Positions 1 to 11,987 of a stretch of DNA of 64,000 bases are shown here, one piece after another. Origin of the DNA: Phytophthora hibernalis (Eukaryota; Oomycota; Peronosporomycetes; Peronosporales; Peronosporaceae); contig JAAKBF010000071.1 in assembly GCA_012656075.1 (NCBI GenBank), forward strand, positions 1 through 64,000, given 5' to 3'. Within the stretch, counting starts at the first letter, position 1. Each line of letters starts with the position of its first letter. Position numbers and translations under genes: made by a program. The notes beneath the pieces are model-generated. The model made no database searches. It was not told the origin of the DNA and was given only the letters and a program-made list of their open reading frames with translations.

Positions 1-1121
1 CGACGACTCGCTGAAGCATATTGCACCACCTTCCACGGGCTCAGCGGTCCTGAAAATGGATCCCGAACTGCTATATGCCAACGTGCCGAATGACTTTGTG
101 GGGCACGTATTATCCTTCGATGGGTCTGCCAAAACATAGAACAATGGAGGATATGGCAGCTGTGCGTGGATATTGTGGCGTCTCCCAACGTGAGACGTTG
201 ACATCGCTGCGAGCGCTTACCTACCGTCGACTACTGTCAATTTAACTGAGTACACTGGAATGAACAATGGGGTGACATCGGCAATGGAGCGAGGAATACC
301 AGACTTCGTGGGTGTAGGCGACTCGGCTCGCGATCCAGCAATCCATAGGAGTGATGACCTGTAAGAAGGCAACTCTGCAAGTGGAACTAGCTCACCACAG
401 ATCCTTGACGAAACAGCTGAACTGCGTGCGGTTTTTACATGGACTCCGGTGTTACTCGGCTGCTGACTCAATGTCTACGGAAGCCCTGGAAACAAAAGCA
501 GGGCGGGTGATTCTCAGTAGCGAACGGAAATTGGAACTGAAAACGCTGAACCGGATACCAGAAGTCCTCTATGTGACCACGGAAGTACACGAAATCACAG
601 CAATAACACGTAGCCACAGCCGCCGAGTTCATTATAGAGAAGAAAATGAAGAAAGCTCAGCTGAACGAACGCTTAGTGAAAAAAGGAGCACGGGCGACGT
701 GAACGATGAGTTCGAGATAGAACGCCGACAACCGGCACCACGAATTACTGGCAGAAGCCCAGTCGAATTGGTGAGATCCCACTCAATGAAGACCAGGAAT
801 TGGTTGAACTCGGCGAACCACGAGCTTCAAATGCAGAGGACGTAGATCCAGTTGTCATTCAAATGGAGCGATGACGACGAATATCACAAGCTCTAGACGA
901 GGAACAACGGTGGTCGGATCTTAAAGCTTACCTGAGAGGAGATGTAACAATACTCAGCTACCGACGAGTCCATGACGCAGGCAAAATAGCCGACGAGTTC
1001 GTGCTCAGTGATGATGGCCTACTCTACAAGTAGGACCGGAATAAACGGCAGAAGGAACTCGGCGAACCAGAACTCTGTTTGAGACTGGTCGTCCCGACAA
1101 CCATCATCGATGAGACCTTAC
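1..1121 (+). pseudogene. Ty3/Gypsy pol remnant (RNase H to start of integrase)
   Basis: A decayed piece of a Gypsy polyprotein read on the + strand in several frames. Around 110-135 it carries the RNase H entry motif SFDGSAKT, followed by remnants of the sequence that lies between RNase H and integrase. Near 1075-1115 is the LRLVVPTTII segment that precedes the integrase zinc finger in the other copies of this window. Many stops and frame changes show that it is dead. It ends abruptly near 1121, where the reading passes into the middle of the accessory ORF. That ORF normally faces pol from the other strand, so this is a rearrangement junction. Assignment rests on similarity to the copies at 8.7-12 kb (+) and 29.8-34 kb (-). 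Confidence 0.8.
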
Positions 1122-2190
1122 ACAGGCCATCGCCGACCACGACCGCATGGTGGGGTTCTGGGCTTCTCGCGCGACCACGGCTGAGATTTCGGTGACGTCG
1201 ACGCAGCGACTCCTCCACCAGGACCGTGAGCGTATCAAGGCTGGCTTGGTGGCCTATACCGAGCAGGTGGACAAGCATCGGGTTGCCCTCGGGGCTTCTG
1301 ACCAAGCCTCGGTCGGTGCAGTTTATCTTCCGGTTCAAGCCTTCGAAGCTCAGGTCGCGAGCCTGAAGCGAGCGAACTCCATTCTGCAGCGCCACGCTGC
1401 TCTCCACGAGCTCGATGTTGACACATTGGTGCTTGCTTCTGCTGGTACGTTCTGCTCTTCTCTCCTTGCCCCATTGGTCTTCCTAAGCTCTTCTCTCCCT
1501 CGTTCAGATATTACTGCTGACACCATCGACTGGGGGTTGCTCGGACTCTCTCCTCCGAGCATCACTTCGAAGCGCCGTCGGAGCGCGTCTTCGGAGAGCT
1601 CGGAAAAGAGTGATTAAGAGTCCAAGGCCTTGGGCCCGGGGCCTAAGCCCCCGTGCTGGCAGCGTCGGCTGCGGGTGATGCCTCCGAAGATTCAGACGAC
1701 CTGCCGCTCATTCCATCGGTGTCCCAGCGTCGAAGGAATCGGCGCAAGCGTCTCCGGCAGCAAGCATCTCAAGCTCCGTCTCCGCAGACGACACCGGCGC
1801 ATCCTACACGTGTTCCATCGGGACCGCCGAAGTCGACCCTTCCTGCCAGCAACCGGTTGGGTCGTCCATCTAAGAACTTGGGTGCCCCAGCTCGAGGACC
1901 CACGCCCAAACCCTCGGTCAGTACGCCACCACCTCTACAAGCGTCTGGGCTTTCTGCTGGATCGCCACCGAGCTCCTCAGTCAGTTCGTCGCCGGGGTCG
2001 CCGCTGCCACCGTCTCCTGCAGGGTCCCCACCGAGTCTTCCGCCTGCGTCTCTACCGGTATCTCCGTCGAGTGGTTCACTTCCAAGTCCTCCTCCTGGGC
2101 CTCCGCCGAGTCCTCCACCTGGCTCTCCACCGGTATCGACATCTTTTCTGGCCGAGGCGAAGGCGAACTCAGCGTGACTTTGGACTATGA
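1122..2190 (+). pseudogene. Gypsy accessory ORF fragment (copy 1)
   Basis: Matches the + strand ORF that begins at 24415. It starts inside the coiled-coil part (TIADHDRMVGFWASR) and continues through a conserved segment ending EKSD. A putative 63-bp intron lies at 1445-1507 (GTACGT...TTCAG). A stop at 1615-1617 is shared with the 25.7 kb copy. Beyond it a Pro/Ser-rich low-complexity tract runs to about 2177, coded by tandem 12-18 bp repeats of the type CCTCCACCGAGT. The C-terminal domain present in the other copies is missing. The product has no family I recognise. The tract is followed by a spacer and then by pol on the opposite strand. Confidence 0.75.
1445..1507 (+). other. Putative intron in accessory ORF, copy 1
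   Basis: GT-AG interval with donor GTACGT and a pyrimidine-rich acceptor ending TTCAG. Splicing joins a G to AT and gives the reading ASADITADT. The interval happens to be a multiple of three without stops here. In the diverged copy on the - strand at about 16.6 kb, the coding sequence is conserved on both sides, but the interval between is unrelated and contains a stop, as expected for an intron. Confidence 0.6.
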
Positions 2191-2640
2191 TGCATCTGGT
2201 TCTCGATCTCCAGTGGACTCTCTTGGCTCACCCAATTTGCGTTGTGCTTCGTCTTCCACTTCCATCTTTGGCCGTGATTCCCGGATCGTCAAGCTACCTC
2301 GGCTTCGGCTAGCGGTGTTGGACATCTTGGTTTATGCTGCTATGGCGTCGCAGGAAAACTCGCCGAGCTTCTTCTTAGGTTATCGGTTGTTGTTGCTACC
2401 AGCTCAGCGTGTCTTCCCATCTCGGCTGTTGTGTCCTATTTCGTAATCCATTAACATGCAATCTTGACGCAGTAGCTTTGTAACTCGGCTCGGCGTGCTG
2501 TCTTCACCGATACGTCATAATTTTGGAACAGTAACTTTCAACTTGGCCGGCCTGTTCTCTTCACCGAGCCGTCTCGTTTCTTGAAACAGTAGCTTTTCAA
2601 CTCAACTCGGCCTGTTCTCTTCACCGAGTCAAGGTTTTCA
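2191..2640. other. Spacer between convergent accessory ORF and pol
   Basis: No gene recognised. It carries repeated AACTCGGC(T/C)CGGC-CTGTTCTCTTCACCGAG phrases at about 2476-2515, 2535-2570 and 2595-2632. These look like three degenerate units of about 57 bp. It occupies the same place as the spacers at 14.0-14.4, 28.9-29.8 and 60.2-60.5 kb. Confidence 0.5.
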
Positions 2641-4123
2641 TGTGATTGTAGTGTTCTAGTCCTCGTCGGCTACTTGCACCGTTTGCAGACGGTTTCGCGT
2701 TTCTTCTGCTGCAAATAATCGAACGGCAACCCGCCATTGGACAAGTTGGATAACGGTTTCCAACTCGGTTCCTCATGACCAACCCACTTCATTTTGAATT
2801 TTCGCTGAGCTCCCGCGGTGCTTGTTGATATTGGTAGCTCATCGTCGAGTATCTTCTCGACCTCATAGCTGTTGGCTTCTAAGTCGGGTTCTCAACTGTC
2901 TTCCGGGAGGAGTTCTTCATCAAAATCTAGCCGCTCGGACTCATCGATATCATGTATTAGTCGAGTTGTAGGTCTTTTTCCGTGTTCTGCTATCGCTTTT
3001 AGACGAGACACGTGGACTACTGGATAAAACCGATACCCACTCTTGTCCGGCAGTTCTAATTCGTAAGCAAATTCCTCCACTTTCTTTTCACTCGAAATGG
3101 TCCATGCCACCGGTGGGCTATGTTTTTCGTCAATCCTGGTTTTACTCGTTCCATAAACAACCATACTTTATCACCCTCCTTGAACAGAGATTTCCGAAGC
3201 TCGGATGTCGGAACTGAGGCATTTTCTAGCCCGTTTATATCAGTAGTTCGGTTCGGAATGGCTTGCTGCTCGACTCGGCTAAGTTCCGCATTGTGTGCTT
3301 TGGCCCTACGCGCCTTTTCTTTCACCTGGTACTCAGCTGCTAGTCTCAATGCCACTTCCCGCTGGCGGTTGGCTTCTCTTCGCCATTCTACTGCTTCCGC
3401 CGAGTTGGAAGATGTATGCCTTGCTTGCCTTACAGATTCGGTCATAGCTTTGAGTGTGGATTTCGCGTCCCACCCATGTACTAAGTAAAACGGAGTTTCC
3501 CGCCGAGTTGAGTCCCTCAAGTTGTTGATTGCGTGAACCAATTTCTCAGCTATATCGTCCCAGTCTGCCTGAAGAGGGTCCTCCACATATACTCGCACTG
3601 TCTGGATCATGGTTTTCACTGACCTTTCTTGTTGACCATTTGCTTGAGGTCTGTAGCTCAGTCTTGCTGTTGATCTCAACTGCATCATCTCGGAAAACTT
3701 CTGAAACACTTCACTGATAAATCGAGGGTCTCGATCATGTCGTATTAGAGTGGGTGCCCCGAATCCCCTGAAGACACATTCCTCAAAGACTTTGGCCACT
3801 TCCAAGGCTCCCGTAGCGCTCATTGCTTTAGCAATTACGAATCCCGTGGGGTGATCTTGTAACAATAAAGTGCAGTTCTCACTCGCTGAGTTCGTGGAAG
3901 CGGTATTACGAAAACCATAGACACCACATGAAATGGCCGATCGGAAATCACGTTACCCGGCGAGTAGCCTCAGAGGTGTGGTTTACTCTTGATCGTGTTG
4001 CAATCTTCACATGACTGCACATGCTTGACCACGTCGGCATACAATCCAACCCAATGATAGTCGGCTCTGACCCGGTGGAAGGTTCGTACAATGCCTTTGT
4101 GGCCGCCCTCCACCGTGTAGTTG
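2641..4123 (-). pseudogene. Ty3/Gypsy pol remnant: integrase and chromodomain
   Basis: Reading leftward from 4123, the sequence gives the integrase zinc-finger region (GGHKG...YHWVGLYADVVKHV...CEDC), then the catalytic core, with IRHDRDPRF carrying the second catalytic Asp. It continues into SYRPQANGQQERSV, the GPFRVKRKW linker and a C-terminal chromodomain-like block (KWVGHEEPSW) near 2770-2800. The longest open part is 3056-3865. A few frame changes (for example near 3060) break it. It is joined at 4124 to an LTR fragment, so RT and everything upstream of it have been lost. It is a different and older copy than those at 29.8 and 60.5 kb, with clearly diverged sequence. Confidence 0.85.
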
Positions 4124-4262
4124 ATCTATGGCTCCGAGAGCCTCTGTAGTCAATCCTATAGCTTGTCCTATATCTAAATACAAATATCCAGTGTGAACCG
4201 ATCCCTGTATGTGGTCCTGTACCCGGCTCTATAATGTTCTAACCTCGGCCGGCTTATTATAT
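4124..4262 (-). repeat. Gypsy LTR fragment
   Basis: Matches about 24030-24200 of the LTR at 23.5-24.3 kb in the same orientation. The shared block begins ATCTATGGCTC, includes AAATACAAATATCCAGTGTG and runs to CTCGGCCGG-TTATTATA. It is joined directly to truncated pol at 4123. Confidence 0.75.
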
Positions 4263-5582
4263 ATTTCGCACTTGGTACAGCGCCTAGCTGAGACGCATGT
4301 GACGAGCCATACGTGCTCATATGAGCACGAGTGACACCCAACTGAAGGGAGATAGCTTTAGCGTGTATACGTTTAGCTGGATCGCGCAAAGGGGGATCCT
4401 CCAGCTATCGAGGCACAGACAGGGCTGACCTGACCCCCCACACAGGATACAAAGCGTGTTATGGGACGGCATTGCGGTACATGCTTGTATGTCGTTACCA
4501 CTTCGTTCTTGCGTGAGAGATTTACTGTAGCCCTGAAACATAATCTACCACGCGTATTGCCGGTCGTGTTGGCCAATGCAGATCTTCTACGGATTTCCTG
4601 GCAGCACGTCTCTGAGACTACCGGTAGGGCTACATGTACATGTATTTATACTATGAACACATCTTTCAATACAGAAACGGAGACGTCAATTAAGTACCCT
4701 AGCATGATGCAGGATTTGGGTCACCACCTATTCTGGTGGTGATGTCATGGCCAGCATAGCAAAAGTGGATCCTACTATTTTGTGATGCCGTGGTGCTGGG
4801 TGTCCAGGGTGATGTGGGAGTGGACACGGAAACATATAGCGGCGGACGCAGTGGACGGGCAGAGATCAAGCACGTACTCATTGAGCTGCACGGTGTTGCT
4901 GCCCACGAGCAAGATACACCGCGACAGGTCGAGCGCTAACGCATCAACATGCTCTCGGTGAATACAATAGGTCGATCTCGTCCTGCGCCGGGGGTGACAG
5001 CGCCGCTGATGCCGCAAGCTAGAGGACGAGCACCGGCACATGGTCGCTGATGCCGCAAGCTAGAGGCTGCGAAACAGAACGTCTCATTTCGATACAGTTT
5101 CACAGCCATTGTGTCAGCAGCTTCGGCAGCCAATAGAGCCACGAGGAGAATGACCCCGCGCACTTCTTCTTCTCATTGTCGGGAAGGGCGTCGCCCTCAC
5201 AGGGACTTACATCTGTTCGTAGAACGCAGAGACGTCCTGTAACCGACGCATGCTTTCGATTCGGAGCGGTTAGCCTGTTCGCTGTTATCTCGCTTCCCGC
5301 TAAGATACGAAAAATCGATACCTCGGCTTCAAAGCCCTCTTCCAAAAACTAAAAACGGCTTAGCTATCATTTTGTTTTAAATGGACTCATTTGCATACAG
5401 GTACAGTTTAGGGAACGTTTAAAAAAGTAACAACGTCAAAAACCATGATTCATTTGAAGCAACCTCACAGCACATACCAAATATTTACTGCGGTGCTACT
5501 CAATATTATCTATGCATCGATCGTGTAGTTATAGTACGGTTTCCTCGATATTCCGTGAACAGCCTTTCGACCGGCATTTACG
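4263..5582. other. Unassigned interval with a short direct repeat
   Basis: No convincing gene on either strand. Open stretches are under 95 codons and lack recognisable domains. A 22-bp sequence starting CGCTGATGCCGCAAGC occurs at 5004-5025 and again at 5045-5066 (41-bp spacing). Confidence 0.4.
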
Positions 5583-6375
5583 TCACGTAGCATCCCAGAG
5601 TGCAGCGCAAAACCACGACGGCAAGCACGGGGTCTTCTTCAAAATGGGAATCATGCTCCAGCACTTATTGAACAGGAACACAATGATCATGATAATGCTG
5701 TTGCGCAAGATGCACGAAGCGCTTGAGTACGTACTTGATGGCGTTGCCGCCGCAGTACTCGGCAGCCTCGGCGTCATCGTCGCTGTAATGCGGATTCTCG
5801 ACGTACAAGACGTTCGAGCGGCGCTTCGACATAAGCGCGATATTCTTAGTGAGCGAGCAAGGCGTAGGCACAAGATATGGTGTTCTTGATGTCGCTCTTC
5901 TTCTTCTTGTGCATGCCGAGGACGAGGCGCTCGGCCAAGTAGAAGGGCTGACAAAGAAGCACGAAGAAGACGATGGTCGCGTGCAGCTGGATGAAAAGGT
6001 CTGACTTGAACCCCAACGTGATCATGGTCGTGTCGGCGCCCGTATAGCTGGAGAAGAGCAGGTTGTCCGTCAAATGTCAGCCCACAGCGACACCGTCCAA
6101 GTCCGCACGAAGAACAACACAGAGACGCGCGTGATCGTAACGCACGCCATGCGCTTGGCCTTGCTGTGCTGACGTTGAAAAGCGGGGATGACCACGCCGA
6201 CGTCGTTGTGGTGATGCGCGTTTTCAAGAATGAGACGCCCAGATGAGATTGTCTGAGACAAGAGGTCACAGCTCCGGGAATATGACTGAGTGATGGATCT
6301 GGACCTGATGACATGGTAAAACGAATGCCGCGCTCTAAGCGGCACGAGGAGGGTGACACACTTGACGTACTTCAA
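5583..6375 (-). pseudogene. Possible broken multi-pass membrane protein gene
   Basis: Three overlapping minus-strand frames hand over to each other. One (6375-6070) contains the hydrophobic VTITRVSVLFFVRTWTVS. The next (6073-5846) contains FIQLHATIVFFVLLCQPFYL followed by a basic KKKKS. The third (5871-5665) is hydrophilic, with YSDDDAEAAEYCGG. The pattern of hydrophobic helices followed by charged loops looks like decayed or mis-called coding sequence for an integral membrane protein. I do not recognise the family. The longest frame here (258 codons, Arg/Ser-rich) is probably only a shadow. Low confidence. Confidence 0.3.
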
Positions 6376-8100
6376 CGTGGATGTGACGCGCCAGCGGAGT
6401 AGTCAGACGCGTGTCCGGACGAAGGGCGAGAACCAAGATACGGGACAGATCTATTCGGTACCCGGATCCAAGATCAACAGATCCGGATCTCAGATTTTGG
6501 ATCATGTCTATAACGCGATCAGTTGATTACGCCAGATGTATCCAGGGATCGGCCGCGAGCAAAGATTACAGAGATGGGGAGGTTATAGAAGAGGTATAGA
6601 GCCGGTCATCCGCGGCAGTGGTGGATACATAGGGTACGGTAAGAGACGAGATAGGTCTTAACCGTAAATCAAAACTGAATTTGCCATCAAGTGCACAAGT
6701 GCTTCGCCTCCATCTTCCAACGGGAATTACATTGGCCCTACAAGGTGTCGGCAAGTCTACCAGTAGCTGAACTAGTTGTTTGTGGAAGTCTCGATAATAC
6801 ATTGGCCAGATTTACCTTACACTAGTGATCTACCTTCAAGTGTTGATATCGGATCCGACGGAGTTATTACTTGGCCCGAGGATCCTCAGTCTCTCAACCC
6901 CAGAATCCCTGCTATAGGAAGCGGCAAGTATCGCAAAGGAAGGAACCAACCACACCCCAAACGCAACCAACCGGCCCCGGATAAAGTCCCGGCCGCCAGA
7001 TCCCAGCTCGACTTTATCGCTTGGGCTCTGGATCCCTAACCGGCAGCAGAGCGAAGACTTCCGCGCTGCTCCATCCCCGCGTCCCACCAGGACGTTCAAG
7101 AGTCACATCACTACATCTCTTCGTAGCGCAAAGAGAGCAGATCCAGCCCACCAACGGGTACACAAGGTGAGAAGTTCAGCAAATCGCGGATCGGGGTACC
7201 CTCCGTTAGTTGGTGTTCGGGCGCTGTTGGGAAGTTGGATCCTGTCCTTACAAAATTTTGACGGATCCCGCTATACCACATCGTAGCCTGGTCACCTGAT
7301 CAAACTCGAGACCGGACGCCGGTACGGACGGTGATGATCGATCCGTGTCAGCCGGCAAACGCAACACAAGCTCATTCCTTGTCATACGAACCGGCCGACT
7401 GTCAAGAAATGAGCTGGTGCTGCTTTTGTCAAGTTGACCTGAAGGTACACACCCATACGTGAGGGTTGCTGAGGGGATGACGAGCGGGGGCGTCGTGAGG
7501 AAGAAGCTGCGGGCGTCTCAGCTCGTGGCATCGAACTTCGCATCCGTATCGGCAGGCTGCTATCTTCTCCGCGCTCCGGTGGATCCTCCAGGGCCAGGAA
7601 GCATTTGGATAACATCCCAAATTCTGGAGGAACCATAGATGAGATGAAGCTGCGTAACTGACCAGCCCAGATATGGAATCGCAGACTAGTGTTCACCCGC
7701 AAAGCTGCTGACCAAGATGTGCAGGGCTTGAACAAGCCTCTATTATAGTGCTGGGTGTCCATGATGGACACTGAGACGACAGCCCATGAAGAATTGGGAG
7801 GCGCATAAGGCACCCTCGCGGTCGAAGAGCAGTCGAAGGCGACGCTCATCTAACAGTTGACCTTCCAAGGTGCGTATATCTTGGGAATCTGCATGCAGCA
7901 GCGCAAGTTCATGGTCGAGGAATCAAGGCCGGTCCCTAAGCATGCAGCCTGTGTGCCCGTTTCGCAGACCGAGTCCACAAGAAAGAAAACGCTTGTAAAG
8001 TCAGAGCAAAACAAGGTGAAGCCAGAACGAGCAATGGCACTTGGGTCAGTATTTAATTTACTTGCTTTTGTACGGGCAAATCGGCCCGAAATACAAGATT
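6376..8100. other. Unassigned interval
   Basis: No gene, RNA or element recognised. The segment around 6450-6560 and 6850-7260 is rich in GGATCC/CCGGATC phrases. Open stretches at 6776-7039, 7382-7849 and 7857-8123 show no domain that I can identify. Confidence 0.35.
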
Positions 8101-8164
8101 GTCTAGGCAAGTCGAACCCATGACATCTTCACTTTGGTCTGAAACCTTACCTGGCCGATAATAC

Positions 8165-8684
8165 GCTACACACGGATAGTATGTAATATTGCGCTTTCGC
8201 GTGAACCCCCGCATTTTCTCAAAAGGAAGGGTACTCGCTGTCAAGCCTTATACGAGTTTTCTGATGTAAACCCTCGGCGGGTAGTAAAATAAACTCAGGA
8301 ATACTCGGTACCAATATATTATAAAGGAACGACGCTCCCTGTCGCTTGAGACGGGCTTATTATCGAGTTGGTTCGGATGCTTGTCAAGGACACATAAAAC
8401 ACGATGCTCATCGAGTCTCCGAAGCAGACATGCTGCTCGTCGAGGTCCTCACGCAATAACGCGTGCAAGCAAGGTCTACGGCGGTAACTTAAGCTCGGTG
8501 CTACCGGCAGTTATTAGCTGCCCCGATAGAACATTTAGAACAACTTTATTATTCATCAAGATTTAAACGCCAACTTGGTGTACTATATTTATGAGAGGCG
8601 TCGATGCTTGTAATAGTTTGCGCGTTCTTTGGCGGTATGCGGGTTGTGCCGACTGGCGACCGAGCGCCCCAAAAATCAACACCA
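8165..8684 (-). repeat. Gypsy LTR remnant
   Basis: Matches the LTR at 23462-24348 in the same orientation. Shared blocks are TATTGCGCTTTCGCG near 8186, CTCGGCGGGTAGTAAAAT near 8272, GAACGACGCTCC near 8327 and CTGGCGACCGAGCGC near 8652. The end AACACCA at 8684 is the same LTR terminus as at 24348 (TGGTGTT on the - strand). RT coding sequence of another Gypsy copy begins at the next base. The opposite end of the LTR is not recognisable. Confidence 0.7.
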
Positions 8685-11600
8685 CATTACCAACGGATGA
8701 TCGACAATACTCTGTGGGGTTCGTCCATCCTAACGGTGGGTGGCAACATTTCTCAGAGCTCATTCGAGCCGCCGAGGCGAAGGCAGAAGCAGCGAAAACG
8801 GGGTGACCGATGTCTCATTACGACTGGCCGATAAATCGGTGACCTTTCCATCTACGTTCGACGCTGACCAAGAATCCTCGGTCATATTTGACGCCGGGAA
8901 CCAGCCCTTTCGCGGACATGTTGTCCACCGGAGAACTGGACGAATCCTCGTTGGTGCCGGTGTTCGATCGGCGATCGTTTGTTGATGATATTTGCTATGG
9001 GTGAGACATTCGACACGCGGACACGCCGGACCGATTGCTCTCAAGATTCACCAAATGCCAAATAAGAGTGAGTGATACGACGAGCATCTTCGTTCAAGCG
9101 CGCGTGGACTTCCTGCCGCAAAGAAGCCTCGGCCGAAGGTAGCCGAGCCGACCCTTAAAAAGCTGAAGGCGGTGACTGAGCTGCTGTTCCCGTCTTTGAA
9201 AAAGGGAATGCAATCTTTCTCGGCACACTGAATTCATCCATGACATTGCGGTTTATGAAGCCGCCTCGTACCAACTGAAGGACGAGGACTTCACGCCGAG
9301 TGGAAACCTCTCGGCAGTCCAACCAAGCTTCATCGTGCTACAATAGTTGGTTGGTGAGGCGCCGATTCATCTGCGCTTCGACCGAGGGAAGTATGTGTAT
9401 TTCAAGTTATTTGTGAGAGAGTGGGCATTGAGGTCCACTATGGTGCAATACCACGAAGACAAGTTGCTTGCACCCGGTGCGTTTCTGCGGTCGCATTCTG
9501 AAGGACACAGAGATGAAGTATCACCCGGCCGAGAAGGAGGTCTTAGCGCTTCTGATGTGTGTTATACACACCTAGTTGGTCGTACCATCCACGTGTACAT
9601 TACGTTCTCGACACTGGAATGGGTACACAAGTCGAAGACAATGTTCGTTAGGGCGACCAATTTTGGGGTGATGTTGTCCTCGCGACACCTGAACGCCAAC
9701 CGAGTCAACGAATGCGATTGAACGTTCACAAAACTTCTACAAACTGGTTTGACAAGCTTCATCGCGTTGGAAGACCCGTTCGTTCAAGTGGTCCCACTTA
9801 CGAAGGATTCTCTACGCCTTGAATGGATCCGCACTTGCTGTCCGCGTGGCTACTGAGGTCTCATGGTGATTTCGTGGTGTCATTCGACGGATTGGCGAAG
9901 ACCGAGAAGAACGGCGGTTGCTCGTGGATACTATGGAAGTTGCCGGAATGTAATGTAGTGACTGCTGCGAGTGCTTATCTCGTGACCACCACGGTAGACC
10001 TCGCTGAGTACGCCGGAATGAACAACGGCGTCTTAGCTACGCTCTAACACGGAACCAAGGATTAGGCATCGTGGGAGACTCGAGACTCGCAATACAGCTG
10101 TCCCTAGGGGTAATTGCCCGCCGGAAGAAATCTCTAATGGCTCAGCTAAATTACCACCGAACACTCACGCTTTGGTCAGTGAAATACCTGCATGTATTCG
10201 GAGAATTCAATGCAGCAGCATACTCGTTGGAAAGCGAGGCTCTAAGGAGTGACGAATTCAGTGTGTCTCAATCAAGACCAGGAAATCGGAATTAGCCATC
10301 TACGAACCCTATGAAGCACTCTTTGCCTCTGAAACAGCTTCTGCAGACGCCAGAGGCGAAGAGAACCCAGAGGTCAGATTTCCCGCGGTCAAGTGTCGTG
10401 CGAAACGCATCGCAACAAATCGTTTTCGACTTCTTGAGAGACGTACCGGTTTACCTAACGGTATTGACTAGACAACACGTAAAAGCGAGAACGAATCGAG
10501 TTCGGTTTGCAGTTGAGACCTCGGGCTTAAGCCCAGTTGACTCAGCTCGACGAGACGAAGCGAATGGTGCGCCTTCAGAGGGTCAGAACGAGCCAGAAGT
10601 GCGCCGAACGCTGAAGATCGTCGACCCTGTGGTTTTACAAGAAGAACACGGGCGATGAATCTCCATCGCCCATGACGAAGAACTGAAGTGGTTGAACCTT
10701 AACGTCGTGCTCCGGGGCGTGGGAGCCGACCTAAGCTATAGTGCAGCCAGATTTACGTGGAAGATGGCATACAAGTTCGTTCTTCGCGAAGACGGCGTGT
10801 TGTACATTATCGAAACTAACCGTCGTAGAGGTGACGAAAACCGAGAGGAGACGACGATGCGTCTAGTAGTATCCACAACGATGGTTCAGGAGGTGCTACA
10901 GAACTGTCACGACTCGTTGGATGGAGGCCACCAAGATATCGGTCGTATTTACCATTGGGCGAAAATATACTACTGTTGGATCATACTATACGCTGACGTC
11001 GAACAGCATGTGATGCCCATACTGAAGCTCTAGCAAAGACCCACCCCAGCTCCGAGGTTATCCCGCAGGAAACGTCGTGGCGGAAAGACTGTTCCAACTG
11101 GTGTCAATGGATTTCGTCATACCGCTACTGAGATCTCGGCGGAGCAACACAGCACTGCTACTGTTCCAATACTCGTTCACGGGGTTTCAAGATAGCAATG
11201 ATCGGTTAGGTAGGGCAAGCTTTCGAAGAATGTGTTTACCAAAGGTTCGGAGCACCTACGCTGATCCGACACGATCTAGACCTCTATGCTTGAGTCAAGG
11301 CTTCACGGAAATGATGCGGTCCATGTCGAGAGCGAGATTGAGCTACCAGCCACAGGCGAACAGACAGCAGGCATGGTAACTGATGACAGTCATGCAATCG
11401 GTTCCGGTGTACTCAAAGGACCCGATGTAGCAAGAGGGGTGAGATCGATGAACAGCTGATTTTCGCCATCAACAACTCTTAGGATGGAACTCGGAAGGAC
11501 ACCTGTTTTACCTCGTTCACAGGTAGGACGCCCAGTCCAAGCTGCGAACTATGCACTCGTCATCTCACTCAAACAAGGGTTCGTAGGAGAAACCGACGCG

Positions 11601-11987
11601 TTAGTATGGCGCCGAGAAGTGAACCGGCAGCAAGAAATTGTATGGAAATGGCGTTGGAATACCAGAGCGTCAAGAAGGCTTGGAGAGCGAAGGAGCACAA
11701 TGAGTCGTTAAATCAACGCGAGAGAGCAGATGTACCGAGTGTCGGAGAGCAGAGAGCGTCAGGTGAGTCGCCGAGGAAATCACCAAGAACAGGAGACACC
11801 GAAACCTCGGCCGAGCACAGGTCAGTAACACCAAACGCTACTAACGACGAATCTCGGAAGCGTTGCCGACAGGGACATGGGTTCTTCAGGATGAGCATCA
11901 AGATCTATGTTCCAGCCTGGGAGTAGCGTGTCGTTGTGCATGGAGCGGGTCAAGTCAGGTTTGATCAAGAAATAAACTCATCGGTGG
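8685..11987 (+). pseudogene. Ty3/Gypsy pol remnant (RT, RNase H, integrase), left part
   Basis: A degenerate pol on the + strand. RT starts mid-domain (QRMIDNT...) at 8690, and the palm motif FVDDICYG is visible at about 8968-8991. The RT connection and RNase H follow: LFVREWALRSTMVQYHEDKL near 9420, YTHLVGRTIHVY near 9565 and SFDGLAKTEKNGG near 9885. The integrase zinc finger (GGHQDIGRIYHWAK) is near 10925, with its CxxC degraded. The core (LVSMDFVIPL) is near 11100 and SYQPQANRQQ near 11345. Frames change often and stops are common. Homology breaks at 11987 within THRW and resumes at 13602. The first half of RT, protease and gag are absent because an LTR abuts 8685. Confidence 0.85.

Noticed and set aside
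1630..2190. Arg-rich 186-codon frame
   Set aside because: It is another frame of the Pro/Ser tract of the accessory ORF; Arg comes from CGN/CCN shifts.
5583..6359. 258-codon minus-strand frame as a real protein
   Set aside because: Arg/Ser/Ala-rich composition without structure; neighbouring frames hold the hydrophobic segments, so this looks like a shadow.
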